Source: Legionella longbeachae (GTDB lineage: Bacteria; Pseudomonadota; Gammaproteobacteria; Legionellales; Legionellaceae). From it: DNA of 6,878 bases. Below, piece after piece: positions 1 through 5,279 of this stretch. Every line of letters begins with the position of its first letter. The stretch's first letter is position 1. The notes beneath the pieces are model-generated. The model was not told the DNA's origin. It saw only the letters and a program-made list of their open reading frames with translations, and searched no databases. The stretch lies in NCBI GenBank assembly GCA_016191305.1, contig JACPOX010000099.1, positions 1-6,878 of the forward strand. The letters run 5' to 3'. A program made the position numbers and the translations under genes.

Positions 1-1064
1 GACCTTAGCTTTATTATCTCCATGATTCTTTTAATATAAATATCAATGAGCTTTTCAATCGCCTTCGTGGAAGAGGCATAAGTTCCTTTTATGACCTCTT
101 GCAAGATGCCTTCGCGACAATCGATTTCACCAAAAATAAAAATAGCGACAGAGTTTTGAGGAATATGCTCCATTGCTTGATAAAAATTAGTTTTAGCATG
201 AAAAGTTGAGTTATTGCGCAAATGCCAAATTTTACATCCGGTCACTAGCAATGGAATTATTTGGTAATGGATTGAATTGATTGCTATCGTGTCCCAGGCT
301 GGTGACAAACAATGACTGTCACCCACCATATAGATTGTTCTTGTGACATCCTGATTGGGCTGTTTTTTCAATGGAAGTAATTTGGCAATGTATTGGAAGT
401 AATTAAAGCCATTCTTAATTTTGCTTGTTTGCAACTCTTGATTGCAGGTGATCATCGGTTGAAGTGTATTAACAATAGTCTCTGCCTCTACTAGGCGACC
501 TTCACAATACAAAATTTTCACTATTTTAAAGAAAAGAGAAAACAATTCAATGTCATGCTCTTGATTTGCAATTGTTCCTTTAATCTCTTGGGAGATGTGT
601 TTATCCCAAATGTCTAGAAATCGGGTGGCACTAAGTTCACCTAAAGATAGGTGATGATGAATAGTTAAGTACTCATGTGCAACACTCAGCGCCTTCTTAC
701 GTTCCATAAAAGAGTCGAGGATATCAAGATAAAAATTAAGAGTTTCTAACTCCATTTTTTTGAGTGAATAAAGCTCTTCTAAACCAAAAATTGCACCTTT
801 TAGTTGCCCAAAATCGACCACAATATGTAAGAAGTAAATAACGTAAGACTGTTTTAAGTTTTTAATGTATTCAAAAATAATAGCACGATTACCTTTTACT
901 AAAAAAATAGAGGCTAGTAATTGGCCCGCTTCTTGATTATCCTGTTTTAAAGGGATATTACTTTCAATAATCTCCCCAATAACTTTCAAAAGTATTTCAA
1001 TACCTTCACGATTTTTATTTTTGCGAATTAGTTTTTGAGCTAATTTTAATTTTTTTATATGCAT
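1..1064 (-). CDS. SGNH/GDSL-like protein with helical (TPR-like) N-terminal half, partial
   Basis: The minus-strand frame is open from the ATG at 1064-1062 to the left edge: 354 codons with no stop, so the C-terminus is missing. Residues 1 to about 235 are predicted almost wholly alpha-helical, with paired helices of TPR-like spacing but no clean repeat consensus. A hydrolase-like part follows: TIYMVGDSHCLSP (GDSH at 248-251, block I of SGNH enzymes, Ser250 as candidate nucleophile), then GCKIWHL, then AIFIFGEIDCREGI (GEIDCR at 312-317, in the place of the GxND block). The C-terminal DxxH block would lie outside the window. From memory, the GDSH...GEIDCR pairing occurs in uncharacterised glycan-associated proteins. 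The start lies one base after the ATPase stop (TAAaATG) and has no Shine-Dalgarno sequence, so it probably depends on translational reinitiation and shares the ATPase promoter. Substrate unknown. It could be a non-catalytic SGNH-fold protein. Confidence 0.8.
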   Translation of the reverse strand, partial: MHIKKLKLAQKLIRKNKNREGIEILLKVIGEIIESNIPLKQDNQEAGQLLASIFLVKGNRAIIFEYIKNLKQSYVIYFLHIVVDFGQLKGAIFGLEELYSLKKMELETLNFYLDILDSFMERKKALSVAHEYLTIHHHLSLGELSATRFLDIWDKHISQEIKGTIANQEHDIELFSLFFKIVKILYCEGRLVEAETIVNTLQPMITCNQELQTSKIKNGFNYFQYIAKLLPLKKQPNQDVTRTIYMVGDSHCLSPAWDTIAINSIHYQIIPLLVTGCKIWHLRNNSTFHAKTNFYQAMEHIPQNSVAIFIFGEIDCREGILQEVIKGTYASSTKAIEKLIDIYIKRIMEIIKLR

Positions 1065-1065
1065 T

Positions 1066-3291
1066 TTAATTCAATTTTAGAATTGGAATACTAACCGGGT
1101 GGATTTTATTAGGAATTAATTGTTGAAAAATAGGCTTAAATGAATTATCAACTAAAATATTATTCGATTCAATAGATTTAGTTATCTTAGGTTTAGGACT
1201 TTCTCCGAGGCCATTTAAGATTTTAGAGGTTGTTTCGGAGATATTATCATCCAGCATTATATTTTTATTGGTGGCAGACACCACGTCTTGTTGTTTAAAA
1301 CGATATAAATTGCCTAAGACAGTAGCGGATTCCAACACCATCAAGGCAACACCAATTGCAGGATTAAGTGTAAAACCTAAGGCAACAAACAACCCGGCTG
1401 CAACTAAGGTGATTGTTGAGTTATAAGTTAAACTCACAGACAAGTTTTGAACAATATTTTGTTTGGTTTTTTTTGCCACATCAAATGCCGTAGCAATAGG
1501 GAATAACAAACCTTGCTGAACCACTATGCCGGCATTCTGTTCGGTAATGGTATCACCAATACTTGATTTTATCGCAATGCCTAAATTAGAACAGGCAATT
1601 GCAGTGAGATCATTAGCTGCATCGCCTACCATAGCTACTTTATATCCTTTGCCTTTTAATTTTTTAATATAACTTGCTTTAGATTTTTCCCCAAATTTAG
1701 TGATAGCTCCTACTCTATTCGCCCGAATGTTATCAATCCCTAATAATGCTGCATATTTTTTAGCAGTCGCTTTGTCCGCTCCAGTACAAATATGGATGGT
1801 TTTGCCAAGACGTTTTAATTGCTGCACAGTTGCAATAGCATCTTCTCGTAGTGGGTCGGTTAAGGCAATTTGCCCTATTACGGTTTTTCCATGAACAATA
1901 TATACCGAACCATTTTCAGGGTTATCATAAGGCTTTCCTATCTCTGTAATTCCATTATCTAAGAGCATGTTTTTATTACCTACCATAAATAGCTCACCAT
2001 TAATTAAAGCCTTCATGCCAGAGTGATGACTTTTATCCACCGAAGTAAGTTCTAAGTGCTCGTTTGAAAGAATGTTTTTTGTTTCTACAAAAGACTTAAT
2101 AATTTTGCCAACTGGGTGAGAGGATTGCTCTTCTAATAATACAAGATGATTCAAGAATTTTTTATCTGTAATACTCAGAGCTTTAACCTCGATTTGGCCT
2201 TTAGTAAGCGTACCATTTAAATCAAAAACAATAGTATCAATATCAGCGGCCGCTTGTAATGCTTTTCCATTGTTGAAATGAATCCCAGTTTCAGATGCTT
2301 TTTTCATCCCAATTTTAACTGCCAAGGGGGTGATTAAACTCAAAGCACAAGGGCATGCACTGACAAGAACCGAGATGACACATTGAATGGCTATTGCAGG
2401 AGTAAACAGAAGGCTTATAGCAACACCTGAAACAAGTGCAACGGTGAGTAAACCAGGAACAAAATAGTTCAATACTTTATTTGCAAAGAGTTCGAGGGGA
2501 GCTTTTTCATCATTCGCTTTTTTTATATTTTTTGCGATTACGGAGAGATAAGATTCTTTATAAGTTTTTGTGACGATCATGTTTACGGCTGAAACATGAT
2601 CGGCTAAACACATACCAGCCTTTACAACATCGCCTGCTTGAAACTCTTTAAGATAGGGTGAACCATCGATTCGTGTTGTATAAAGTAGAGCCTTCTCTGT
2701 TAGTAGACCATCAACAGGAATCACACTTCCTGAACTTAATATAATCACATCGTTAGGGGATAATTTTTTAACGAAAATTTCTGTTTTATTCTCCAACAGA
2801 ACGGATTTCGGTACGCAATCGCGCACATCTAATTTTTTATTAATTGCACCGATTAAGGTATGTTCTACCCCTTCTCCTAAATGCCAAAAGCCTAAAACAA
2901 GAGGTGCTGCTTCAAACATCATGGGAAGGCCGGGAACAAACATACTTATTATAGATACACATACAATAGTTAAAGTGCTTATTGTATATAAAGTTGAGGT
3001 ATCCCATTTTCTTTCTTGCAACGCCTGCCATGCAGTTTGATAGACGGTTCGTCCTAAATAAAAAGTCATCATGGTGGTGAAACTAGTAATTAAATACTGG
3101 GCAATTAGAGAGATATTGAAGCTCGCAAGAGAAAGACCCAATAAACCTATCCCCCAAACTAAACCTAATGTCGCTTTAAGCCAGTGATTCTCTTCATTAT
3201 GCTGATGATTGTGGGAATGACCATGGGAATGGCCGTGATGATGAGCATTTTTATGCTTCTTCTTTTTTTTATGCTCTTTTTTATGATACAT
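1066..3291 (-). CDS. His-rich P1B-type heavy-metal ATPase with altered catalytic motifs
   Basis: An inner-membrane P-type metal ATPase of 741 residues. Residues 3-36 are a Lys/His tail with 14 or so histidines (HHHGHSHGHSHNHQH), typical of zinc, nickel or cobalt binding; there is no CxxC HMA domain. About eight membrane helices are seen: four before residue 145, two around 275-325 with the metal-site CPC (313-315), and two at 618-660. The phosphorylation site reads DLNGT (357-361) instead of DKTGT, the actuator TGE position reads DGS (209-211), and TGD reads TGA (503-505). SHP (391-393) and GDxxND (556-561, GDAAND) are kept. A polar tail of about 75 residues follows the last helix. AAGAGG lies 6 bases before the ATG. 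A Zur-type operator covers the promoter and zur is divergent, so zinc is the likely substrate. Transport direction, and whether it is an active pump, are open. Confidence 0.88.
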   Translation of the reverse strand: MYHKKEHKKKKKHKNAHHHGHSHGHSHNHQHNEENHWLKATLGLVWGIGLLGLSLASFNISLIAQYLITSFTTMMTFYLGRTVYQTAWQALQERKWDTSTLYTISTLTIVCVSIISMFVPGLPMMFEAAPLVLGFWHLGEGVEHTLIGAINKKLDVRDCVPKSVLLENKTEIFVKKLSPNDVIILSSGSVIPVDGLLTEKALLYTTRIDGSPYLKEFQAGDVVKAGMCLADHVSAVNMIVTKTYKESYLSVIAKNIKKANDEKAPLELFANKVLNYFVPGLLTVALVSGVAISLLFTPAIAIQCVISVLVSACPCALSLITPLAVKIGMKKASETGIHFNNGKALQAAADIDTIVFDLNGTLTKGQIEVKALSITDKKFLNHLVLLEEQSSHPVGKIIKSFVETKNILSNEHLELTSVDKSHHSGMKALINGELFMVGNKNMLLDNGITEIGKPYDNPENGSVYIVHGKTVIGQIALTDPLREDAIATVQQLKRLGKTIHICTGADKATAKKYAALLGIDNIRANRVGAITKFGEKSKASYIKKLKGKGYKVAMVGDAANDLTAIACSNLGIAIKSSIGDTITEQNAGIVVQQGLLFPIATAFDVAKKTKQNIVQNLSVSLTYNSTITLVAAGLFVALGFTLNPAIGVALMVLESATVLGNLYRFKQQDVVSATNKNIMLDDNISETTSKILNGLGESPKPKITKSIESNNILVDNSFKPIFQQLIPNKIHPVSIPILKLN

Positions 3292-3297
3292 AAGCTG

Positions 3298-3303
3298 CCT
3301 CTT
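3298..3303 (-). promoter_or_regulatory. Ribosome binding site of the ATPase gene
   Basis: Reading the minus strand, AAGAGG is followed by 6 bases and then the ATG at 3291-3289. This supports that start over later in-frame methionines and keeps the His-rich N-terminus in the protein. Confidence 0.6.
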
Positions 3304-3353
3304 TAAAAAACTGATACGGTGTTGACTGTTAATTGCACATTAATTTTAGAAAG

Positions 3354-3368
3354 TGTTACATTATAACA
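3354..3368. promoter_or_regulatory. Zur-box-like operator 1 (ATPase promoter)
   Basis: TGTTACATTATAACA is a 15-base palindrome with one mismatched pair (TGTTA arms, AT/AT inside). Symmetry resumes at AA/TT two bases further out on each side (3351-3371). It matches 13 of 15 positions of the core TGTTATAATATAACA that I recall for enterobacterial Zur boxes. A zur-like gene lies 150 bases away. On the minus strand the site contains a perfect TATAAT, so a bound repressor would block the ATPase promoter. Confidence 0.72.
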
Positions 3369-3389
3369 ATTGAATCCAAAGAACAAGAA
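3360..3389 (-). promoter_or_regulatory. Putative promoter of the ATPase/SGNH pair
   Basis: A perfect TATAAT -10 reads on the minus strand at 3365-3360, inside operator 1. The -35 is poor: TTCTTG at 3389-3384 with 18-base spacing is the best match. Transcription would start near 3353, leaving a leader of about 60 bases before the ATG at 3291. A weak -35 suits a regulated promoter, but the assignment rests mainly on the -10. Confidence 0.45.
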
Positions 3390-3456
3390 GCATTAAGCAA
3401 TTTTTAGGCAAAAATTATTTATACGAGATAATAAGTGCGATTTACTCATTTTTTTC

Positions 3457-3485
3457 GTGAAATAAAGACTGTGTTACAATATAGT
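3457..3485 (+). promoter_or_regulatory. Putative promoter of zur
   Basis: GTGAAA (3457-3462, four of six matches to TTGACA) and TATAGT (3480-3485, five of six matches to TATAAT) are 17 bases apart. The predicted start is near 3491, about 25 bases before the ATG. TACAAT at 3475-3480 is an alternative -10. Either lies within operator 2, which implies autorepression. Confidence 0.42.
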
Positions 3486-3486
3486 A
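3472..3486. promoter_or_regulatory. Zur-box-like operator 2 (zur promoter)
   Basis: TGTTACAATATAGTA shares the left arm TGTTACA with operator 1 and matches 12 of 15 positions of the recalled Zur core, with a degenerate right arm. It is centred 118 bases from operator 1, just over 11 helical turns, and overlaps the likely -10 of zur. It is weaker than operator 1 but credible because of its position and shared arm. Confidence 0.55.
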
Positions 3487-3515
3487 TGCCATAGCTCTAT
3501 CCCTGTAGAAAATTG

Positions 3516-3968
3516 ATGAAACATAATTTGTTAGATAAAGCCTATAAGCATTGCATAAACCACGGTTATCGTTTTACAGAGCCAAGAGAGCGTGTTCTCA
3601 AAATATTAGTGGATGAGGGAATACCTCTTGGTGCTTATGATATACTGCAAAGATTATCAATGGAAATTGAGAACCCCAAACCACCCACAGTCTATCGTGC
3701 TATTCAATTTTGGCATCAAGAAGGATTTATTCATTGCATTGATAGTCTTAAATCTTATGTTGCTTGTATGCATGGACATCATGTGGGGCAAGCCCAATTT
3801 CTCATTTGCAATCAATGTGATTTTGTTAAAGAATTAGAGTGTATTGTTGATTTTACTTCTGTAACAGAGTCTGCTAATTCTATTCAGTTTTCAATTATAA
3901 ATTGTACTGTCGAAATTAAAGGATTATGTGCTAATTGTAATCTTGCTAAATTAGGAATTAGTCCCTAA
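3516..3968 (+). CDS. zur: Zur, Fur-family zinc-responsive repressor
   Basis: A 150-residue Fur-family regulator. The N-terminal winged helix (about 1-78) has YRFTEPRERVLKIL, then AYDIL, and a recognition helix PKPPTVYRAIQFW, which is the Zur form rather than the Fur form. The dimerisation and metal domain follows. The structural zinc site is C98xxC101 with C138xxC141. The sensor-site ligands of E. coli Zur (His77, Cys88, His96, Glu111) correspond to His73, Cys84, His88 or His89, and Glu106. Length is normal for the family. The start is the ATG at 3516; a TTG directly before it (3513) is less likely, and the ribosome site is weak. It should bind the two operators in its upstream region when zinc-loaded, repressing itself and the divergent ATPase. 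Fur or PerR identity is unlikely given the operator and the ligands. Confidence 0.9.
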   Translation: MKHNLLDKAYKHCINHGYRFTEPRERVLKILVDEGIPLGAYDILQRLSMEIENPKPPTVYRAIQFWHQEGFIHCIDSLKSYVACMHGHHVGQAQFLICNQCDFVKELECIVDFTSVTESANSIQFSIINCTVEIKGLCANCNLAKLGISP

Positions 3969-3987
3969 AGGATTGAATAAAGTTTTT

Positions 3988-4500
3988 ATGCCTCAAGAGT
4001 TTTTTAACCTATTTAGAAAGGCGATTGTTAACTGTGATATTGAAACGGTTCAAAACTATATTGACGAGGCCAATAATAAGGGTTATCACCTAAATCAGAA
4101 TGATCCTAAAACAACATTCACACTATTGCATTTTGCTATTACAAAAGCAACGAAACACAATGAAGACCAAATGATACAAATAATAGACTTATTACATATC
4201 AGTGGAATTGATGTAAATCGTCCTACAATTGACGACTTTCATTTTGTACCCTTGCATACTGCGGCAAGAAGACTGCTTCCAAATATAGTAAAATGGTTAT
4301 TAGATCACGGTGCAGATAGAACTATTAAAGACATAAAAGATACCAAACCTTATCAAACTGCACTTGATTATATTGAAATTCTCTTGAATGCACCCACTGA
4401 CAACAAAGATAGGTTAGAGGAGATGGTTGATATATTAGAAACGTATGCTATTTCACCCAATGAACCAAATTTTCCCTGGGGTTTGTGTCATATTCTATAA
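3988..4500 (+). CDS. Ankyrin-repeat protein, candidate secreted effector
   Basis: 170 residues from the ATG at 3988. A TTG at 3973 would add five residues; AAAGGA (3967-3972) directly abuts that TTG and sits 15 bases from the ATG, so the start is not settled. Numbering from the ATG, a degenerate first repeat lies at about 4-40, a second at 42-82 (TLLHFAITKA then IIDLLHISGIDVN), and a clear third at 85-117 (VPLHTAARR then IVKWLLDHGADRTIKD). A fourth partial one includes TALDYIEILL. There is no signal peptide, membrane helix or enzyme domain, so it is a cytosolic or translocated protein-binding scaffold. Short ankyrin proteins are common Dot/Icm substrates in Legionella, but nothing here proves export. 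It starts within 20 bases of the zur stop and is probably co-transcribed with it. Confidence 0.82.
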   Translation: MPQEFFNLFRKAIVNCDIETVQNYIDEANNKGYHLNQNDPKTTFTLLHFAITKATKHNEDQMIQIIDLLHISGIDVNRPTIDDFHFVPLHTAARRLLPNIVKWLLDHGADRTIKDIKDTKPYQTALDYIEILLNAPTDNKDRLEEMVDILETYAISPNEPNFPWGLCHIL

Positions 4501-4564
4501 TCCTCCGTTGATTTTATTTTGCATAATCTCAGATTTAAACCTAATATTTAAAAGGAGGATATAG
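4495..4564 (+). promoter_or_regulatory. Hairpin sequestering the Shine-Dalgarno of the next gene
   Basis: CTAT (4495-4498) and ATCCTCC (4500-4506) can pair with ATAG (4561-4564) and GGAGGAT (4554-4560). This gives 11 base pairs with one bulged A (4499) around a 47-base A+T-rich loop. The 3' arm contains the near-perfect Shine-Dalgarno AGGAGG (4553-4558), 8 bases before the ATG at 4567. The 5' arm overlaps the TAA stop of the ankyrin gene (4498-4500). A ribosome reaching that stop would keep the 5' arm open, so the arrangement looks like translational coupling. A temperature-sensitive switch is an alternative. Confidence 0.5.
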
Positions 4565-4566
4565 TA

Positions 4567-4890
4567 ATGAAATTATTTGTAAATCTCATAGTGTTATTGT
4601 TACTAGTTGTTAATACGCAAGCATTTGCAGTACGAATGCTCTCTTATCCTGTCGATCAACCTCCAGAATGTAACCAAAGCTATGATAATACTCCAGAGCC
4701 TAAGTCAATTAAGCAAGTTTTATTTTCTTTTAGGCAATTATGCTTGCATAGGGGGGGAGTGCGTGTAACACATAAAGAAGTCACTTCCGGAAATTCTACG
4801 GAACCAATTAATGAAATACTTAGTTGCATTGGAGAAAATCCAACCGACTACACATTATTTAATTGTACATTCCCCTCAAGAGCTAAATAG
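4567..4890 (+). CDS. Small secreted four-cysteine protein, unknown function
   Basis: 107 residues, not recognised. The Sec signal peptide has Lys2, a hydrophobic core of about 13 residues, and an AFA cleavage site after residue 21. The mature part is about 86 residues with four cysteines (35, 59, 87, 100), enough for two disulfides in the periplasm or outside the cell. There is no lipobox, so it is not a lipoprotein. The most ordered part seems to be IKQVLFSFRQLCLHRGG. The ribosome site AGGAGG is the strongest in the window but can be hidden in the hairpin ending at 4564. A G7 tract at 4751-4757, unusual in such A+T-rich DNA, lies in codons 62-64. The gene lies between the ankyrin gene and a second small secreted protein, 21 bases from the latter. 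Confidence 0.75.
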   Translation: MKLFVNLIVLLLLVVNTQAFAVRMLSYPVDQPPECNQSYDNTPEPKSIKQVLFSFRQLCLHRGGVRVTHKEVTSGNSTEPINEILSCIGENPTDYTLFNCTFPSRAK

Positions 4891-4911
4891 TTATGCTAAG
4901 GTAAGTGGATT

Positions 4912-5232
4912 ATGAAATCAACTATACAAAATATACTTATTCTTATTTTAATGCTTTTTGGCTTGTCATCCTTTGCCGATAAAATATCTATTAAAGGTGA
5001 ACCTGCCGTTTTAGCTAGGATTGGGGATGTGTATTATGTTCCTAGTACATATGTAACGAGCATCGATTACAATTATGTGACTATAGAAAACTCGAAAAAA
5101 GTATGTTACGTAAAGCCACAAACTAATCTAAGTGCATTAAATGTAAGAGTGATTAATGTAAATATTAAAGGTCTTCGAAGCCAATGGACTTGCTATAATT
5201 ATGATGAGACCTATTTCATTGCGACTCCATAA
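4912..5232 (+). CDS. Small secreted protein with two cysteines, unknown function
   Basis: 106 residues, not recognised. The signal peptide has a core ILILILMLFGL and a likely cut after SFA (residue 22), leaving a mature domain of about 84 residues. It is rich in Val, Ile, Tyr and Asn, with predicted beta strands (VLARIGDVYYVP, NVRVINVNIKG) and two cysteines (65, 94) that could form one disulfide. No lipobox or catalytic signature is visible. AAGG at 4898-4901 and GTGGA at 4904-4908 are modest ribosome sites. It follows the four-cysteine protein by 21 bases and is probably in the same transcript. Despite similar size and export signal, the two mature parts do not look homologous by eye, so they may be partners rather than duplicates. 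Confidence 0.72.
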   Translation: MKSTIQNILILILMLFGLSSFADKISIKGEPAVLARIGDVYYVPSTYVTSIDYNYVTIENSKKVCYVKPQTNLSALNVRVINVNIKGLRSQWTCYNYDETYFIATP

Positions 5233-5264
5233 CTAACAAGTTAGATTATTATTTAAAATAGAAA

Positions 5265-5271
5265 AAGAAGG
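5265..5271 (+). promoter_or_regulatory. Ribosome binding site for the Fic-domain gene
   Basis: AAGAAGG sits 8 bases before the ATG at 5280. It supports initiation there even though that frame closes after 18 codons unless it shifts at the A10 tract. No comparable site precedes any start codon inside the long frame: the first TTG is at about 5557 and the first ATG at about 5678. Confidence 0.6.
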
Positions 5272-5279
5272 CCGTTATC

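Larger units (their letters stand above)
3292..3515. other. Divergent intergenic regulatory region
   Basis: This is the 224-base space between the ATPase start and the zur start. It holds the two Zur-box-like operators and both promoters. Between them, 3399-3416 is an inverted repeat (AATTTTT, loop AGGC, AAAAATT) with no run of T on either side that would make it a terminator. No small ORF or RNA gene is evident. Confidence 0.6.

Noticed and set aside
1700..1894. Plus-strand ORF of 64 codons
   Set aside because: It lies wholly antisense inside the ATPase gene, with no ribosome site or recognisable protein; it is a shadow frame.
3195..3260. Imperfect 12-base tandem repeats as a mobile or regulatory repeat
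   Set aside because: They simply encode the His-rich HGHSHGHSH stretch of the ATPase N-terminus.
3322..3350. TTGACT on the plus strand as a -35 element
   Set aside because: No matching -10 lies at 16-18 bases, and it would fire inside the ATPase leader away from any gene start.
3613..3837. Plus-strand ORF of 74 codons
   Set aside because: An alternative frame inside zur, which is a confidently identified protein; no independent support.
4519..4547. TTGCAT with 17-base spacing to TAATAT as a promoter for the four-cysteine protein
   Set aside because: Only 3/6 and 4/6 matches, and the start would fall at about 4554, on the Shine-Dalgarno sequence itself.
5233..5244. CTAAC AA GTTAG as a terminator after the second small secreted gene
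   Set aside because: Five base pairs with a two-base loop is too small to fold stably, and no T run follows.
5240..5259. PmrA-like direct repeat (TTAGATT ... TTTAAAAT) before the Fic gene
   Set aside because: Too many mismatches to the TTAAT-type repeats I recall for PmrA, and such A/T strings are frequent here by chance.
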